From contig CAZHWO010000014.1 in NCBI GenBank assembly GCA_964536075.1, positions 1 through 22,430 on the forward strand: DNA of 22,430 bases, in the 5' to 3' direction. This stretch comes from JAAZHK01 sp964536075 (GTDB taxonomy: Bacteria; Bacillota_I; Bacilli_A; RF39; UBA660). The notes under the pieces are model-generated. The model saw nothing but the letters and a program-made list of their open reading frames with translations. It was not told the DNA's origin and made no database searches. The position numbers and the translations under genes were made by a program. Position 1 is the first letter of the stretch. Each line of letters starts with the position of its first letter. This document shows positions 1 through 7,388 of the stretch, piece by piece.

Positions 1-45
1 GGTCCATTTGCAAAAAATATCGAAAATGCGTATAATAATAAATAG
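1..45 (+). CDS. C-terminal end of an upstream gene (partial)
   Basis: The first 45 bases read in frame as GPFAKNIENAYNNK followed by a TAG stop at 43-45. This is the natural reading frame immediately upstream of xerD, whose ribosome binding site overlaps the stop. Fourteen residues are too few to identify the protein. The close spacing suggests it is cotranscribed with xerD and deoB. Confidence 0.5.
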   Translation, partial: GPFAKNIENAYNNK

Positions 46-54
46 GTGAGTAAA

Positions 55-948
55 ATGGATCTAACTACAGCCATTAATGAATATATTGATTATATTGAAT
101 TAGAAAGAAAATTGAGTAAAAATACTAAAAGTTCTTATCAGTATGACTTAGCGGCATATGCCGCTTTTTTACACAAAAAAAGACTTAAAAACGTTAGAGA
201 CATTCAAGATAATGATATTAATCATTATCTTAGTTATTTAAAAAAACAACATAAAAAAGAAGCTACGATTGCTCATCAATTATCGATAATTAAAAACTTT
301 CATAAATTTTTATTCTTACATAAATATGTTAAAGAAGATATATCGCAAATGATTGATCGACCTAAATTAGCTAAAAAATTACCACATGTTTTAACAATTG
401 CTCAAGTTGACAAATTACTTGACATTAGTCCTGTGTCAATATTTGACTATCGGAACAAAGCTATGTTAGAATTACTCTATGGCACTGGATTAAGAATCAG
501 TGAATTAATTAATGTTCAAATAAATGATATTAATCAAAAGAATGCCACAATTATCTGTTTTGGTAAAGGAAATAAAGAACGCATTATTCCCATCGGTGAT
601 TATGTTATTGATAGTATCAACGCGTATTTAGAAGTGCGAAACAAATTGCTTATCAAGGGAAGTAGTGATTATTTATTTTTAAATAACCATGGAGCTAAAT
701 TAAGTAGACAAGGTTTTAATAAGTTATTAAATAAATTATTAATTAGTAAACATTTACCAATTGAGATAACACCCCATACATTAAGACATTCTTTTGCCAC
801 CCATATGCTCGAGTATGGAGCTGATTTAAGAAGTATTCAAGAATTGCTGGGCCATAGTGATATTTCTACCACCAAAATATATACCCATATTAGTAAAAAT
901 AAAGTAACTAGGGATTATGATACTTTTCACCCTAGAAGCCATAAATAG
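55..948 (+). CDS. xerD: Tyrosine recombinase XerD (chromosome dimer resolution)
   Basis: This is a 297-residue site-specific tyrosine recombinase that would act with XerC at the dif site to resolve chromosome dimers. The N-terminal SAM-like core-binding domain covers about residues 1-95 and the catalytic domain about 110-290. All active-site residues are visible: R147 (TGLRISEL), K171 (GKGNKER), H241 and R244 (HTLRHSF), H267 (LLGHSD) and the nucleophile Y276 (KIYTHIS). A GTG at 46 lies in frame, but the AGGTGA at 44-49 sits 5 bases before the ATG at 55, so the ATG is the chosen start. XerD rather than XerC is favoured because deoB follows directly, as in Bacillus subtilis (xerD-drm). The stop codon overlaps the deoB ribosome binding site, which implies cotranscription. 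XerC or a phage-type integrase remain possible by sequence alone. Confidence 0.88.
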   Translation: MDLTTAINEYIDYIELERKLSKNTKSSYQYDLAAYAAFLHKKRLKNVRDIQDNDINHYLSYLKKQHKKEATIAHQLSIIKNFHKFLFLHKYVKEDISQMIDRPKLAKKLPHVLTIAQVDKLLDISPVSIFDYRNKAMLELLYGTGLRISELINVQINDINQKNATIICFGKGNKERIIPIGDYVIDSINAYLEVRNKLLIKGSSDYLFLNNHGAKLSRQGFNKLLNKLLISKHLPIEITPHTLRHSFATHMLEYGADLRSIQELLGHSDISTTKIYTHISKNKVTRDYDTFHPRSHK

Positions 949-958
949 GAGGATTAAA

Positions 959-2125
959 ATGAGATTTAAACGTGTATTTCTAATTGTTTTAGATTCATTA
1001 GGAGTTGGAGCCAGTAATGATGCTGATAGTTATGGTGATAGTGGAGCTAACACACTAAAACATATTGATGATCAATATCCATTATTTATTCCTAACTTAA
1101 AAAAACTAGGCTTCATAAATACAATAAATATGGATGATAAAACCGATGTTGAAGCTTATTATACGATCGCTCGACCCAATAATATTGGCAAAGAAACCCT
1201 AACCGGGCATTATGAAATGATGGGCATTAAAAATGATAAACCTTTTAAAACCTTTACTAAAACCGGCTTCCCACGAGAATTAATTGAAGAAATTGAAGCT
1301 CAAACGGGTAGGAGAGTCATCGGTAATAAAGCGGCTAGTGGAACCCAGATTATTGAAGAGTTAGGGGAGAGACAATTAAATTATGGTTCGTTAATTATTT
1401 ATACCTCGGCTGATTCAACCCTTCAAGTAGCGGCACATGAAGATATCATTCCTGTTAGTAAGTTATATGAATATTGTGAGATTATTCGAAAGATAACGCT
1501 AAAAGATGAGTGGTTAGTAGGGCGTGTTATTGCTAGACCTTTTATTGGTAAACCAGGGAAATTTAAACGAACACCTGAAAGAAAAGATTTTGCCGTTAAA
1601 CCACCGCAACCTTCTATTTTAAATCATTTACGAGATCATAATTATAGTGTTATTGCCCTTGGTAAAATTAATGATATTTTTGATGGGGAAGGAATAAACA
1701 AAGTTATTAAGACTGATTCTAATAATGATGCTGTTAATAAATTAACTGATATTATGGATAAAAACTTTACCGGTTTATGTTTTACTAATCTCTGTGACTT
1801 TGATACCTTATATGGCCATCGTCGTGATGTTGAAGGTTATGCCAAAGCTATTGAGGAATTCGATGTGCAAGTACCTATCATTATAAATAAATTAAATGAA
1901 GATGACCTGTTAATTATTACAGCTGACCATGGCAATGATCCCACAGCTTATGGAACTGATCACACTAGAGAAAATGTTCCGGTTATTATTTTTAGTCGCG
2001 ATTTTAAAGAACCTAAAAAACTCGATATTTTAAATAGTTTTGCTGATATTGGCGCAACTATTGCCGATAATTTTGAAGTTGAACCATGTCCAATAGGGCA
2101 GAGTGTTTTAAATAAATTAATATAA
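959..2125 (+). CDS. deoB: Phosphopentomutase DeoB
   Basis: DeoB interconverts ribose-1-phosphate or deoxyribose-1-phosphate and the 5-phosphates, linking nucleoside salvage to the pentose phosphate pathway. It is a cytosolic Mn-dependent enzyme of the alkaline phosphatase superfamily. The 388 residues match the family's usual size. The N-terminal metal-site motif LDSLGVGA, followed by DSGANTL, is present, and the C-terminal metal-binding motifs ADHGNDP and GTDHTRE are intact. The frame is open upstream to 917, but the AGGAGG at 947-952 is placed 6 bases before the ATG at 959, so that start is used. The ribosome binding site begins inside the xerD stop codon. A hairpin follows the stop directly, so this is probably the last gene of the operon. 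Confidence 0.95.
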   Translation: MRFKRVFLIVLDSLGVGASNDADSYGDSGANTLKHIDDQYPLFIPNLKKLGFINTINMDDKTDVEAYYTIARPNNIGKETLTGHYEMMGIKNDKPFKTFTKTGFPRELIEEIEAQTGRRVIGNKAASGTQIIEELGERQLNYGSLIIYTSADSTLQVAAHEDIIPVSKLYEYCEIIRKITLKDEWLVGRVIARPFIGKPGKFKRTPERKDFAVKPPQPSILNHLRDHNYSVIALGKINDIFDGEGINKVIKTDSNNDAVNKLTDIMDKNFTGLCFTNLCDFDTLYGHRRDVEGYAKAIEEFDVQVPIIINKLNEDDLLIITADHGNDPTAYGTDHTRENVPVIIFSRDFKEPKKLDILNSFADIGATIADNFEVEPCPIGQSVLNKLI

Positions 2126-2155
2126 AAAGAGTGTTCTTACTTAGAACTCTCTTTT
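2126..2155. terminator. Bidirectional terminator between deoB and the DUF1540 gene
   Basis: The arms AAAAGAGTGTTCT and AGAACTCTCTTTT pair with one mismatch around a short TACTT loop, with A/T tracts on both sides. It can therefore terminate transcripts from either strand. The stop codon of the minus-strand gene (2137-2139) lies in the loop region, so the hairpin also encodes the last residues of that protein. Confidence 0.75.
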
Positions 2156-2319
2156 TTACATTTAAAACTATCACATATCGTTTCATCTTTACAATCACAG
2201 CTTTTATCATTAGCGGCAACTTTAATTTGATCAAGATTACAAATTCGGCAATCATTATCATTAAATTTGCACGAATCAACATCACAATTTATCTTTTGGC
2301 TGCTATCGTCTTTTTTCAT
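2137..2319 (-). CDS. Small Cys-rich DUF1540 protein
   Basis: This 60-residue protein has eight cysteines (C12, C17, C24, C27, C41, C43, C49, C54). The pattern NCDVDSCKFN...C...L..IKV...C.C.DETICDSFKC is the one seen in DUF1540 proteins of Firmicutes. The spacing suggests a small metal-binding fold; the function is not established. An AAGGAGG ribosome binding site (2325-2331 region) lies just upstream of the ATG. A promoter-like pair is upstream of that. Two longer frames overlap this stretch, but they have no ribosome binding site and are low-complexity hydrophobic translations. The gene faces deoB and shares its terminator. Confidence 0.8.
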   Translation of the reverse strand: MKKDDSSQKINCDVDSCKFNDNDCRICNLDQIKVAANDKSCDCKDETICDSFKCKKESSK

Positions 2320-2353
2320 AATATCCTCCTTAATATTATTGTTACAGTATTTT

Positions 2354-2383
2354 ATTATAATATACTATATTTGTGCAAGTTAA
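2354..2383 (-). promoter_or_regulatory. Probable sigma-A promoter of the DUF1540 gene
   Basis: On the minus strand, TTAACT (2378-2383) and TATAAT (2354-2359) are 18 bases apart. They lie about 35 bases upstream of the DUF1540 start codon. The -10 box is perfect; the -35 box is weak. Confidence 0.45.
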
Positions 2384-2596
2384 CATAATATCAATTATAG
2401 GAAGTTATATAAATTGCTAAAAATATTAAAGAACTGCCCATCTACAATACAACAAAATCCTTTATATCAATACTACTATTGGCTTTTATTATATTGATTA
2501 TATATAATATGCTTGTTGCATGATTACTTTTATCTATTAACTATCGAACAATACCTACAATAAAAAATTAGCAAAATAAATAGGGGACTAATTAAA
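2384..2596. other. AT-rich intergenic stretch with no recognised gene
   Basis: Between the DUF1540 promoter and the terminator of the HTH regulator there is about 210 bp without a plausible coding frame with a ribosome binding site. I see no tRNA fold, repeat or strong hairpin in it. Confidence 0.5.
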
Positions 2597-2597
2597 T

Positions 2598-2619
2598 AAA
2601 AAAGAGATCTAAATCTCTT
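2598..2619 (-). terminator. Terminator of the HTH regulator gene
   Basis: Read on the minus strand, AAGAGAT and ATCTCTT form a perfect 7-bp stem with a 4-base loop followed by a run of T. The stem overlaps the TAA stop codon of the regulator gene (2618-2620). Confidence 0.7.
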
Positions 2620-3388
2620 ATACCTTACGACTTTGAATCTCGGCAATCTTTTCTAATACCTCTTTAGCGTTTTCTTCCGTAATAGAGGTATAACCTAATT
2701 CTTTTAAAGCTTGAACCTTAGCCGTATTTAGTTCTTGAGTACGACTCAACTTCTCTTCTTTTTTATGTTCAATATCTTGAACAAAACGTTTATGTGAATC
2801 ACTTAATTTACTCTTTGAAGCTCCCCCATTATTATATAGAGTCATGGCTGAGAATAGGATACTTTCAAAAATAAATTGCTGATCATTGTTATATACGAAT
2901 TCCATTGGATCAGTAAAACCCATTGATTTAGAAATATAAGCTAAAATGTAATTTAATTCTTTCGTTGTTTCCGTTGATTGCAAAAAGTTATATAAATATT
3001 TTAAAGTGTTATAAGCATTCTTTGTTTTATCATCACTTAATTTTTCCTTTAATAAATTAAATATATCACTAAGAACTTCTTGTTCTTTTTTATTAAAACC
3101 TTTTAAATCAGATAATAATTCATGATCAGAAGAACTTTTTACCCCTTCATTTAGGCGCCCTTCTACTTCCATTATATAATTACCATCCACTTTAATACTA
3201 TCGATTTCTTTTTCTTCACTTATTCCTAAAAGACTTAATAACTTCATTGCCTTTTCTTTAGGCCAATCCCCTATTTTTTCTAGGGCTAAATAATTATATA
3301 ACATTTGGCGAGAAACACCAAGATATTTAGCTAATCTTACTTTAGAAACTCCTAAATCGGCAATTATCGTATTTAACTTATTCATCAT
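2618..3388 (-). CDS. HTH-domain protein of unknown function
   Basis: This is a 256-residue protein with an N-terminal helix-turn-helix of XRE/lambda-repressor type at about residues 14-34 (SKVRLAKYLGVSRQMLYNYL). A long, charged, mainly helical region with coiled-coil character follows and matches no family I recognise. No enzymatic motif is visible. A GGAGG at 3393-3397 is 5 bases before the ATG at 3388, with a second ATG at 3385. The in-frame ATG at 3400 overlaps that ribosome binding site and is unlikely to be used. The gene has its own promoter downstream of mnmA and its own terminator, so it is probably monocistronic. A small palindrome inside its promoter suggests autoregulation, but that is inference. 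It might sense a ligand or partner protein through the C-terminal part. Confidence 0.75.
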   Translation of the reverse strand: MMNKLNTIIADLGVSKVRLAKYLGVSRQMLYNYLALEKIGDWPKEKAMKLLSLLGISEEKEIDSIKVDGNYIMEVEGRLNEGVKSSSDHELLSDLKGFNKKEQEVLSDIFNLLKEKLSDDKTKNAYNTLKYLYNFLQSTETTKELNYILAYISKSMGFTDPMEFVYNNDQQFIFESILFSAMTLYNNGGASKSKLSDSHKRFVQDIEHKKEEKLSRTQELNTAKVQALKELGYTSITEENAKEVLEKIAEIQSRKV

Positions 3389-3406
3389 CAAATCCTCCAT
3401 AATCTA

Positions 3407-3434
3407 ATTTTATCATTTTTCATGATTATGTCAA
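3407..3434 (-). promoter_or_regulatory. Promoter and possible operator of the HTH gene
   Basis: On the minus strand, a consensus TTGACA (3429-3434) and TAAAAT (3407-3412) are 16 bases apart. A second TTGACA lies slightly upstream. The spacer contains the inverted repeat ATCAT-N5-ATGAT (3412-3426), positioned where a repressor would block RNA polymerase. Confidence 0.55.
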
Positions 3435-3457
3435 GTAATTTGTCAAAATACACTTAT

Positions 3458-4564
3458 TTACAATAAATACCAAGATTTTATTCCATCTTGATAAACCTCT
3501 TTAATAATACCACTACCTAAACATTCATCATCTAAATATAACACACAGGCTTGTCCAGGGGTAACAGCTTTAACTGGGGAGTATACTACTAATATCTCAC
3601 CATTATCTAAATATGTTAAACTAACCTTCGTATCCTTTTGGCGATAACGAAATTTGGCTGTACACTTAATAGGTCGTTTATCACTAATCAAATTCACCCC
3701 TTCGATTAAGCAACTGTTAGAAAATAAATATTTATTATTTTCACCCAAGCCAACATATAAAATATTTTTTTCCAGGTTCTTTCCAACGACAAACATCTTG
3801 TCCTTAAATCCGCCAACCTCTAAGCCTTTTCGTTGACCAATGGTATAATACATAAGACCCCCATGGTCCCCTACTTTCTTCATTGAATCAATATCAATAA
3901 TGTCACCTTTTTGATTAGGTAAATAATTTTTTAGGAATTGCTTAAAATTACGTTCACCAATAAAACAAATACCGGTTGAATCTTTTTTCTTAGCTGTAAC
4001 TAAACCATATTTAGCCGCTATTTCACGGACTTCACTCTTTTCTAATTCACCAATCGGAAATAATACATCTTTTAATTGTTCAGAAGAAATCTGTGCTAAA
4101 AAATAGGTCTGATCTTTATTTTCATCAATTGCTCGATATAAATGACCATTATTAGTTCGGGCATAATGACCAGTGGCAATATATTTTGCCCCTAGCCTTC
4201 TAGCTTCTTTAATAAAATAATCAAACTTAATATATTTATTACACATAAGATCAGGATTAGGTGTTCGTCCTTTTTTTAATTCATCTAAAAAGTAAGTAAA
4301 GACATAATCCCAATACTCTTTGACAAAATCAATTCGATAAAGAGGAATATCCAGTTTTTGACAGACTGCTAAAGCATCATTATAATCCTCTTCTTGCGGA
4401 CATATATTATTGCCTAAGTTAGGATTACCTAAGAAATCATTATTAATACTACTATCCCAATTACGCATAAATAACCCAATAACTTCATAACCTTGTTCTT
4501 TAAGTAAGATGGCTGCTACACTACTATCTACCCCACCCGACATACCAATAACAACTTTATCCAT
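3458..4564 (-). CDS. mnmA: tRNA-specific 2-thiouridylase MnmA
   Basis: MnmA adds sulfur to uridine 34 of the tRNAs for Lys, Glu and Gln, using ATP and a persulfide relayed from a cysteine desulfurase. The 368-residue protein has the N-type PP-loop SGGVDSS at residues 9-15. D105 and C108 lie in NPDLMCNKYIKF, and the second catalytic cysteine is C200 in STGICFIGER. TGHYAR and DQTYFLAQ, two conserved blocks, are also present. The frame is open to a TTG at 4591, but GGTGAT just before the ATG at 4564 indicates that start. The spoIIM stop lies 23 bases upstream, so mnmA is probably cotranscribed with spoIIM. No desulfurase gene is adjacent. Confidence 0.95.
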   Translation of the reverse strand: MDKVVIGMSGGVDSSVAAILLKEQGYEVIGLFMRNWDSSINNDFLGNPNLGNNICPQEEDYNDALAVCQKLDIPLYRIDFVKEYWDYVFTYFLDELKKGRTPNPDLMCNKYIKFDYFIKEARRLGAKYIATGHYARTNNGHLYRAIDENKDQTYFLAQISSEQLKDVLFPIGELEKSEVREIAAKYGLVTAKKKDSTGICFIGERNFKQFLKNYLPNQKGDIIDIDSMKKVGDHGGLMYYTIGQRKGLEVGGFKDKMFVVGKNLEKNILYVGLGENNKYLFSNSCLIEGVNLISDKRPIKCTAKFRYRQKDTKVSLTYLDNGEILVVYSPVKAVTPGQACVLYLDDECLGSGIIKEVYQDGIKSWYLL

Positions 4565-4587
4565 AATATCACCACAATAATTATATA

Positions 4588-5214
4588 TCAATTAAGCAAA
4601 AATGTAAAAAGTTTAATAATTAAAGGTGAAATAAATGTTTCAATTAAAGAAATAATAATAAAAGAAATTAAACATAAGAGTAAAATTTTAACATAACGAT
4701 TCATGATCTTTTTAAAATTAATATTTTGTTGCAGAAACAGATAATTAAATAATTTAATCGAAAAACATATCGCATAAAAGCTTAATAAAATACTTACCGC
4801 TAAATTAAGTATTTGATGAGGAAAAAGATATGTAATTATCCCTAAAAGACCCTTAAATTTATAATTTAATAATATTGATCCGATACTAAAACCAACAATG
4901 AATCCTTTCATAAATAACAGAATAAGGACAAAAACTAAACCAATAATGGAAATACCCAAAAACCATACTCCAAATAAGTATAATAAATTGGTTAATAAAC
5001 TATTAATTAAACCATCCTTATAACTTATTGGTCCATTCTTAATTAAGCCAAAAAAGGCATTTAATTGATCTTTAACCAAGACCTTGTCCACATCATTAAT
5101 AATAAAGGCAAAGCCAATGCCTAAAAATATGCCGATAGCTAATAATATGGTTAAAAATAAATACATTTTCTTCTGATTTTCAATATGCATTTTAATACTA
5201 GGAATTTTCTTCAT
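4588..5214 (-). CDS. spoIIM: Stage II sporulation protein M
   Basis: SpoIIM is a polytopic membrane protein. In endospore formers it joins SpoIID and SpoIIP in the complex that drives septal peptidoglycan hydrolysis and engulfment of the forespore. The 208-residue product is close to the Bacillus length and shows about five hydrophobic membrane segments. The conserved central stretch GVWFLGISIIGL with LILLFMKGFIVGFSIG is typical of the family. An AGGTGA ribosome binding site lies 5 bases before the ATG at 5214; the in-frame GTG at 5223 overlaps that site and is less likely. It ends in TGA, showing that TGA is a stop here. mnmA follows 23 bases later. I see no clear sigma-E promoter upstream. 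Confidence 0.88.
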   Translation of the reverse strand: MKKIPSIKMHIENQKKMYLFLTILLAIGIFLGIGFAFIINDVDKVLVKDQLNAFFGLIKNGPISYKDGLINSLLTNLLYLFGVWFLGISIIGLVFVLILLFMKGFIVGFSIGSILLNYKFKGLLGIITYLFPHQILNLAVSILLSFYAICFSIKLFNYLFLQQNINFKKIMNRYVKILLLCLISFIIISLIETFISPLIIKLFTFLLN

Positions 5215-5264
5215 ATGCTTCACCTAATTAATCATATTAGCGTCTTTAATATTTATGAAAACTA

Positions 5265-5293
5265 TTTACTAAAACTAAAACAAGCTTTATAAT
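5265..5293 (+). promoter_or_regulatory. Sigma-A promoter of the 27-residue protein gene
   Basis: TTTACT (5265-5270) and a perfect TATAAT (5288-5293) are separated by exactly 17 bases. They lie just upstream of a GAGGTG ribosome binding site (5302-5307). Confidence 0.65.
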
Positions 5294-5314
5294 ATTAAAT
5301 AGAGGTGAATACTA

Positions 5315-5398
5315 ATGAATAAAAAGGTCTCAAGAATTATTGCCATTATTATGGTATTAGTTATGGTAATAGTATTTATTGCTGGTATTATTTATTAA
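5315..5398 (+). CDS. Single-pass membrane miniprotein, Prli42/DUF4044-like
   Basis: A 27-codon gene begins at ATG 5315 and stops at TAA 5396-5398. It has its own promoter (TTTACT-17-TATAAT), an AGAGGTG ribosome binding site 7-8 bases upstream, and a hairpin terminator directly after the stop. The product starts with the basic stretch MNKKVSR and continues as one hydrophobic helix of about 20 residues. This layout resembles the stressosome-associated miniprotein Prli42 and the DUF4044 family of Firmicutes. The match is by overall form and cannot be settled at this length by eye. It is divergent from spoIIM and convergent with mscL. Standard gene finders would probably miss it. Confidence 0.7.
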   Translation: MNKKVSRIIAIIMVLVMVIVFIAGIIY

Positions 5399-5421
5399 AA
5401 AAAGCCTACTTGGCTTTTTTA
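5397..5421. terminator. Bidirectional terminator between the miniprotein gene and mscL
   Basis: AAAAAAAGCC and GGCTTTTTT pair perfectly around a 5-base TACTT loop. The A and T tracts allow termination in both directions. The hairpin includes the last codons and the TAG stop of mscL (5406-5408). Confidence 0.85.
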
Positions 5422-5801
5422 TTTGTCTTTAATAAATCTCTAATTTGCTCTAATAAAATAATCTCTTCAGTCTTTACTTTTTCTTCTTTTTGACCCTTTT
5501 TAGGTTTATTTAATCCCTCTTTTAAATGATTAATAGCTCGCACAAACATAAAAATACAAAAACCAATAATTAGAAAGTCAATAATATTTTGAATAAAGAT
5601 ACCATAATTAATGGTAGCATCCCCTATTGAAATAGTTAAATTAGTAAAGTTAATTCCACCAATCAAAATACCAACCATAGGCATAATAATATCATTTACA
5701 AAAGAAGTAGTTATTTTTCCAAAAGCCGCACCCATAACAACCGCCACTGATAAATCAATCACATTTCCCCTATCCATAAATTTCTTAAACTCTTTTAACA
5801 T
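5406..5801 (-). CDS. mscL: Large-conductance mechanosensitive channel MscL
   Basis: MscL forms a homopentameric membrane channel that opens under high membrane tension and releases solutes during hypo-osmotic shock. The 131-residue protein has the usual size and layout: the N-terminal helix MLKEFKKFMDRGNVIDLSVAVVMG split by the annotated first membrane segment (about 14-42), a short periplasmic-side loop, a second membrane segment (about 67-90), and a charged C-terminal helix. The pore-lining stretch VAVVMGAAFG followed by FVNDIIMP is highly typical. An AGGAGGAA ribosome binding site lies just before the ATG at 5801. A TATAAT follows upstream on the minus strand near 5829-5834. It is transcribed alone. 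Confidence 0.96.
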   Translation of the reverse strand: MLKEFKKFMDRGNVIDLSVAVVMGAAFGKITTSFVNDIIMPMVGILIGGINFTNLTISIGDATINYGIFIQNIIDFLIIGFCIFMFVRAINHLKEGLNKPKKGQKEEKVKTEEIILLEQIRDLLKTNKKAK

Positions 5802-5858
5802 AATTCCTCCTCGTTTCTTAAATAAATTATATCATGTTTTATTATTTAATTCACCATT

Positions 5859-6000
5859 TTATACTTGCTGTATAACCTTTAATAATTCTGGAAATTTGGT
5901 ATAGCCTATATCAGTATTAAAATGGCCGGCTCCCTCAGTAAAAAATATTTTTAACTGCACTATTCTCAAAGGTCGTAAATTTGTAACCTCTGAAATCTTT
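5859..6000 (-). pseudogene. Remnant of an RBBP9/YdeN-like alpha/beta hydrolase (C-terminal end)
   Basis: On the minus strand, the last 75 bases before a TAA at 5859-5861 encode EGAGHFNTDIGYTKFPELL and a short tail. This resembles the catalytic-His end (GHFN..GY.EFPELL) of small serine hydrolases of the RBBP9/YdeN group. Further upstream, in another frame, is a protein-like stretch (KDFRGYKFTTFENSAVKNIF); the two frames join at an A/T run near 5940-5952, suggesting a frameshift. The nucleophile and most of the fold are missing. A possible old start with AAAGGAG lies at about 6070-6087 but meets a stop after four codons. It looks like a decaying gene. The family assignment rests on one motif. 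Confidence 0.5.
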
Positions 6001-6099
6001 ATTATTTAGTTTTTTTCCATAAATCTAAATATAATATAACATCTTTATTTCTCATTCAAGTTTGAATCATTATTTATTACTCCTTTATATAAATATATA

Positions 6100-6648
6100 C
6101 TATTTAACTATCTGACCTAATTTATCACTTAAAGTTAAATGATCTTTCATAAGAAAAGTAAAATATTTATTATTAAGCTGTTGAAATTCGGTAATTAAAT
6201 TAAATAATTTGCTATAATCATAAAAATTCTCTATTTTACTACTTGATGTTTTCCCTTGTTGATCAAATTTAGAACATTTAGATTTATCAATATTTAATTG
6301 TGTTATACAATTTGTTGATCGATTAACATCATGAAAAAATTCATAATACATAACACTATCAGTACCATAAGATAAACCGATTTCATAAGTTCCTTTGTCT
6401 TTAGGAAAAGCTTTAATAAAAGTTATTACATCATCACTATTTAATATTAAAATATAATTAACATCATCTTCCGTAAAGACCACTTTTTGAAATTTTTCAT
6501 CGGTATCACGTAAACTAAATTTCCAATAACCATATTGTTTTTCTAGCTGTAATGCCGCCAAATCTTGTAAGCTCATTTCTTTAAATACATCAATGATGGT
6601 TGTCTGCCCATCTTGTTTTAAAGTTAAAAAGTCTTCCATCTTTTTCAT
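6100..6648 (-). CDS. Conserved-looking hypothetical protein coupled to the AlkD-like gene
   Basis: This is a 182-residue soluble protein that I do not recognise. It has no signal peptide or membrane segment and is mixed alpha/beta with many acidic and aromatic residues. The start ATG at 6648 overlaps the TGA stop of the upstream AlkD-like gene (ATGA), and AAAGGAG lies about 9 bases before it, so translation is coupled. A second in-frame ATG at 6639 is possible. The overlap suggests a joint expression context with the DNA repair gene, but not necessarily a joint function. No clear terminator follows; the hydrolase remnant lies directly downstream. Confidence 0.7.
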   Translation of the reverse strand: MKKMEDFLTLKQDGQTTIIDVFKEMSLQDLAALQLEKQYGYWKFSLRDTDEKFQKVVFTEDDVNYILILNSDDVITFIKAFPKDKGTYEIGLSYGTDSVMYYEFFHDVNRSTNCITQLNIDKSKCSKFDQQGKTSSSKIENFYDYSKLFNLITEFQQLNNKYFTFLMKDHLTLSDKLGQIVK

Positions 6649-7373
6649 AAATGATTTCTCCTTTTAAGGTCTTTTAAAGACCCTTTTTCTTCTTGGCTAA
6701 CACGTCTAGATTCAATAATTTTTTGAAAAGTTTTATTATAAATAAAATCGCTTAAATTACTTTCCTTCAAATAAGCTAGCGTTTTCTTTTTATTTAGTAA
6801 ATAACCATAGCTAAGTAACCAGGCAATCGCCATATCAACATAATAATGTTCCATATTTATTTCCGAAATATATTTAAAAATTATATCTAAATACTTTTCT
6901 TCTTGATAATAATTTAGGAATATCACTAAAACTACTCTAACATTAAAGGGTTTAGTCCTGTCTAGTTTAAAAAGTTTGTCTAAATACTCATCTTTATGTT
7001 GGCCAATTAATTTAAAACTGCCACAACTAATATCGCAAGTTGCCCAATTATCAATCTTTGGTAATAATAAGTTAAAATAATGATCAAATAACTTTTTATC
7101 TTTAAGATAACTCATTAATAATCCTTGTAAAAAAATTTCTTCAATAAAGTCCTTTTTACTAATATCAAGGAATTTTAAATAATCGGTTTTACTTATATCT
7201 TGCGCTAATTTTCGTAATAAAGGGATTTTAATACCGATTATTTTATTTGTGGTATTAGGAATCAGTTTTAAAGAAAAATTTTGATAATTAGAGTCACCCA
7301 ACTTTTTTAAGTCCTTAATAAATTTTCCATAGGTTTTTTCATTCCAAGATAAGGGTAATTTTAGATTATTCAT
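6645..7373 (-). CDS. AlkD-like DNA alkylation repair protein (HEAT-repeat glycosylase)
   Basis: AlkD-family enzymes remove alkylated bases such as N7-methylguanine and N3-methyladenine from DNA using a curved HEAT-like repeat fold. The 242-residue product matches the family length. The key active-site pattern of Bacillus cereus AlkD is kept: W110 and D114 (DNWATCD), R146 (VRVVLV) and W185 (MAIAWLL). The N-terminal IGIKIPLLRKLAQ block is also typical. Translation starts at ATG 7373 after a GGTGG. Its stop overlaps the start of a downstream unknown gene. It lies just after the gatB terminator. Some members of the family have only structural roles, so activity is inferred from the retained residues. 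Confidence 0.88.
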   Translation of the reverse strand: MNNLKLPLSWNEKTYGKFIKDLKKLGDSNYQNFSLKLIPNTTNKIIGIKIPLLRKLAQDISKTDYLKFLDISKKDFIEEIFLQGLLMSYLKDKKLFDHYFNLLLPKIDNWATCDISCGSFKLIGQHKDEYLDKLFKLDRTKPFNVRVVLVIFLNYYQEEKYLDIIFKYISEINMEHYYVDMAIAWLLSYGYLLNKKKTLAYLKESNLSDFIYNKTFQKIIESRRVSQEEKGSLKDLKRRNHL

Positions 7374-7388
7374 TGTACCACCAATATT

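Noticed and set aside
2058..2388. Two additional overlapping frames in the deoB downstream region (75 and 85 codons)
   Set aside because: They overlap the well-supported DUF1540 gene, lack ribosome binding sites and are hydrophobic translations typical of AT-rich shadow frames.
3654..3836. Plus-strand frame of 60 codons inside mnmA
   Set aside because: Lies antisense within a firmly identified gene and has no expression signals.
5611..5904. Plus-strand frame of 97 codons across mscL
   Set aside because: Antisense to mscL; no ribosome binding site and no recognisable domain.
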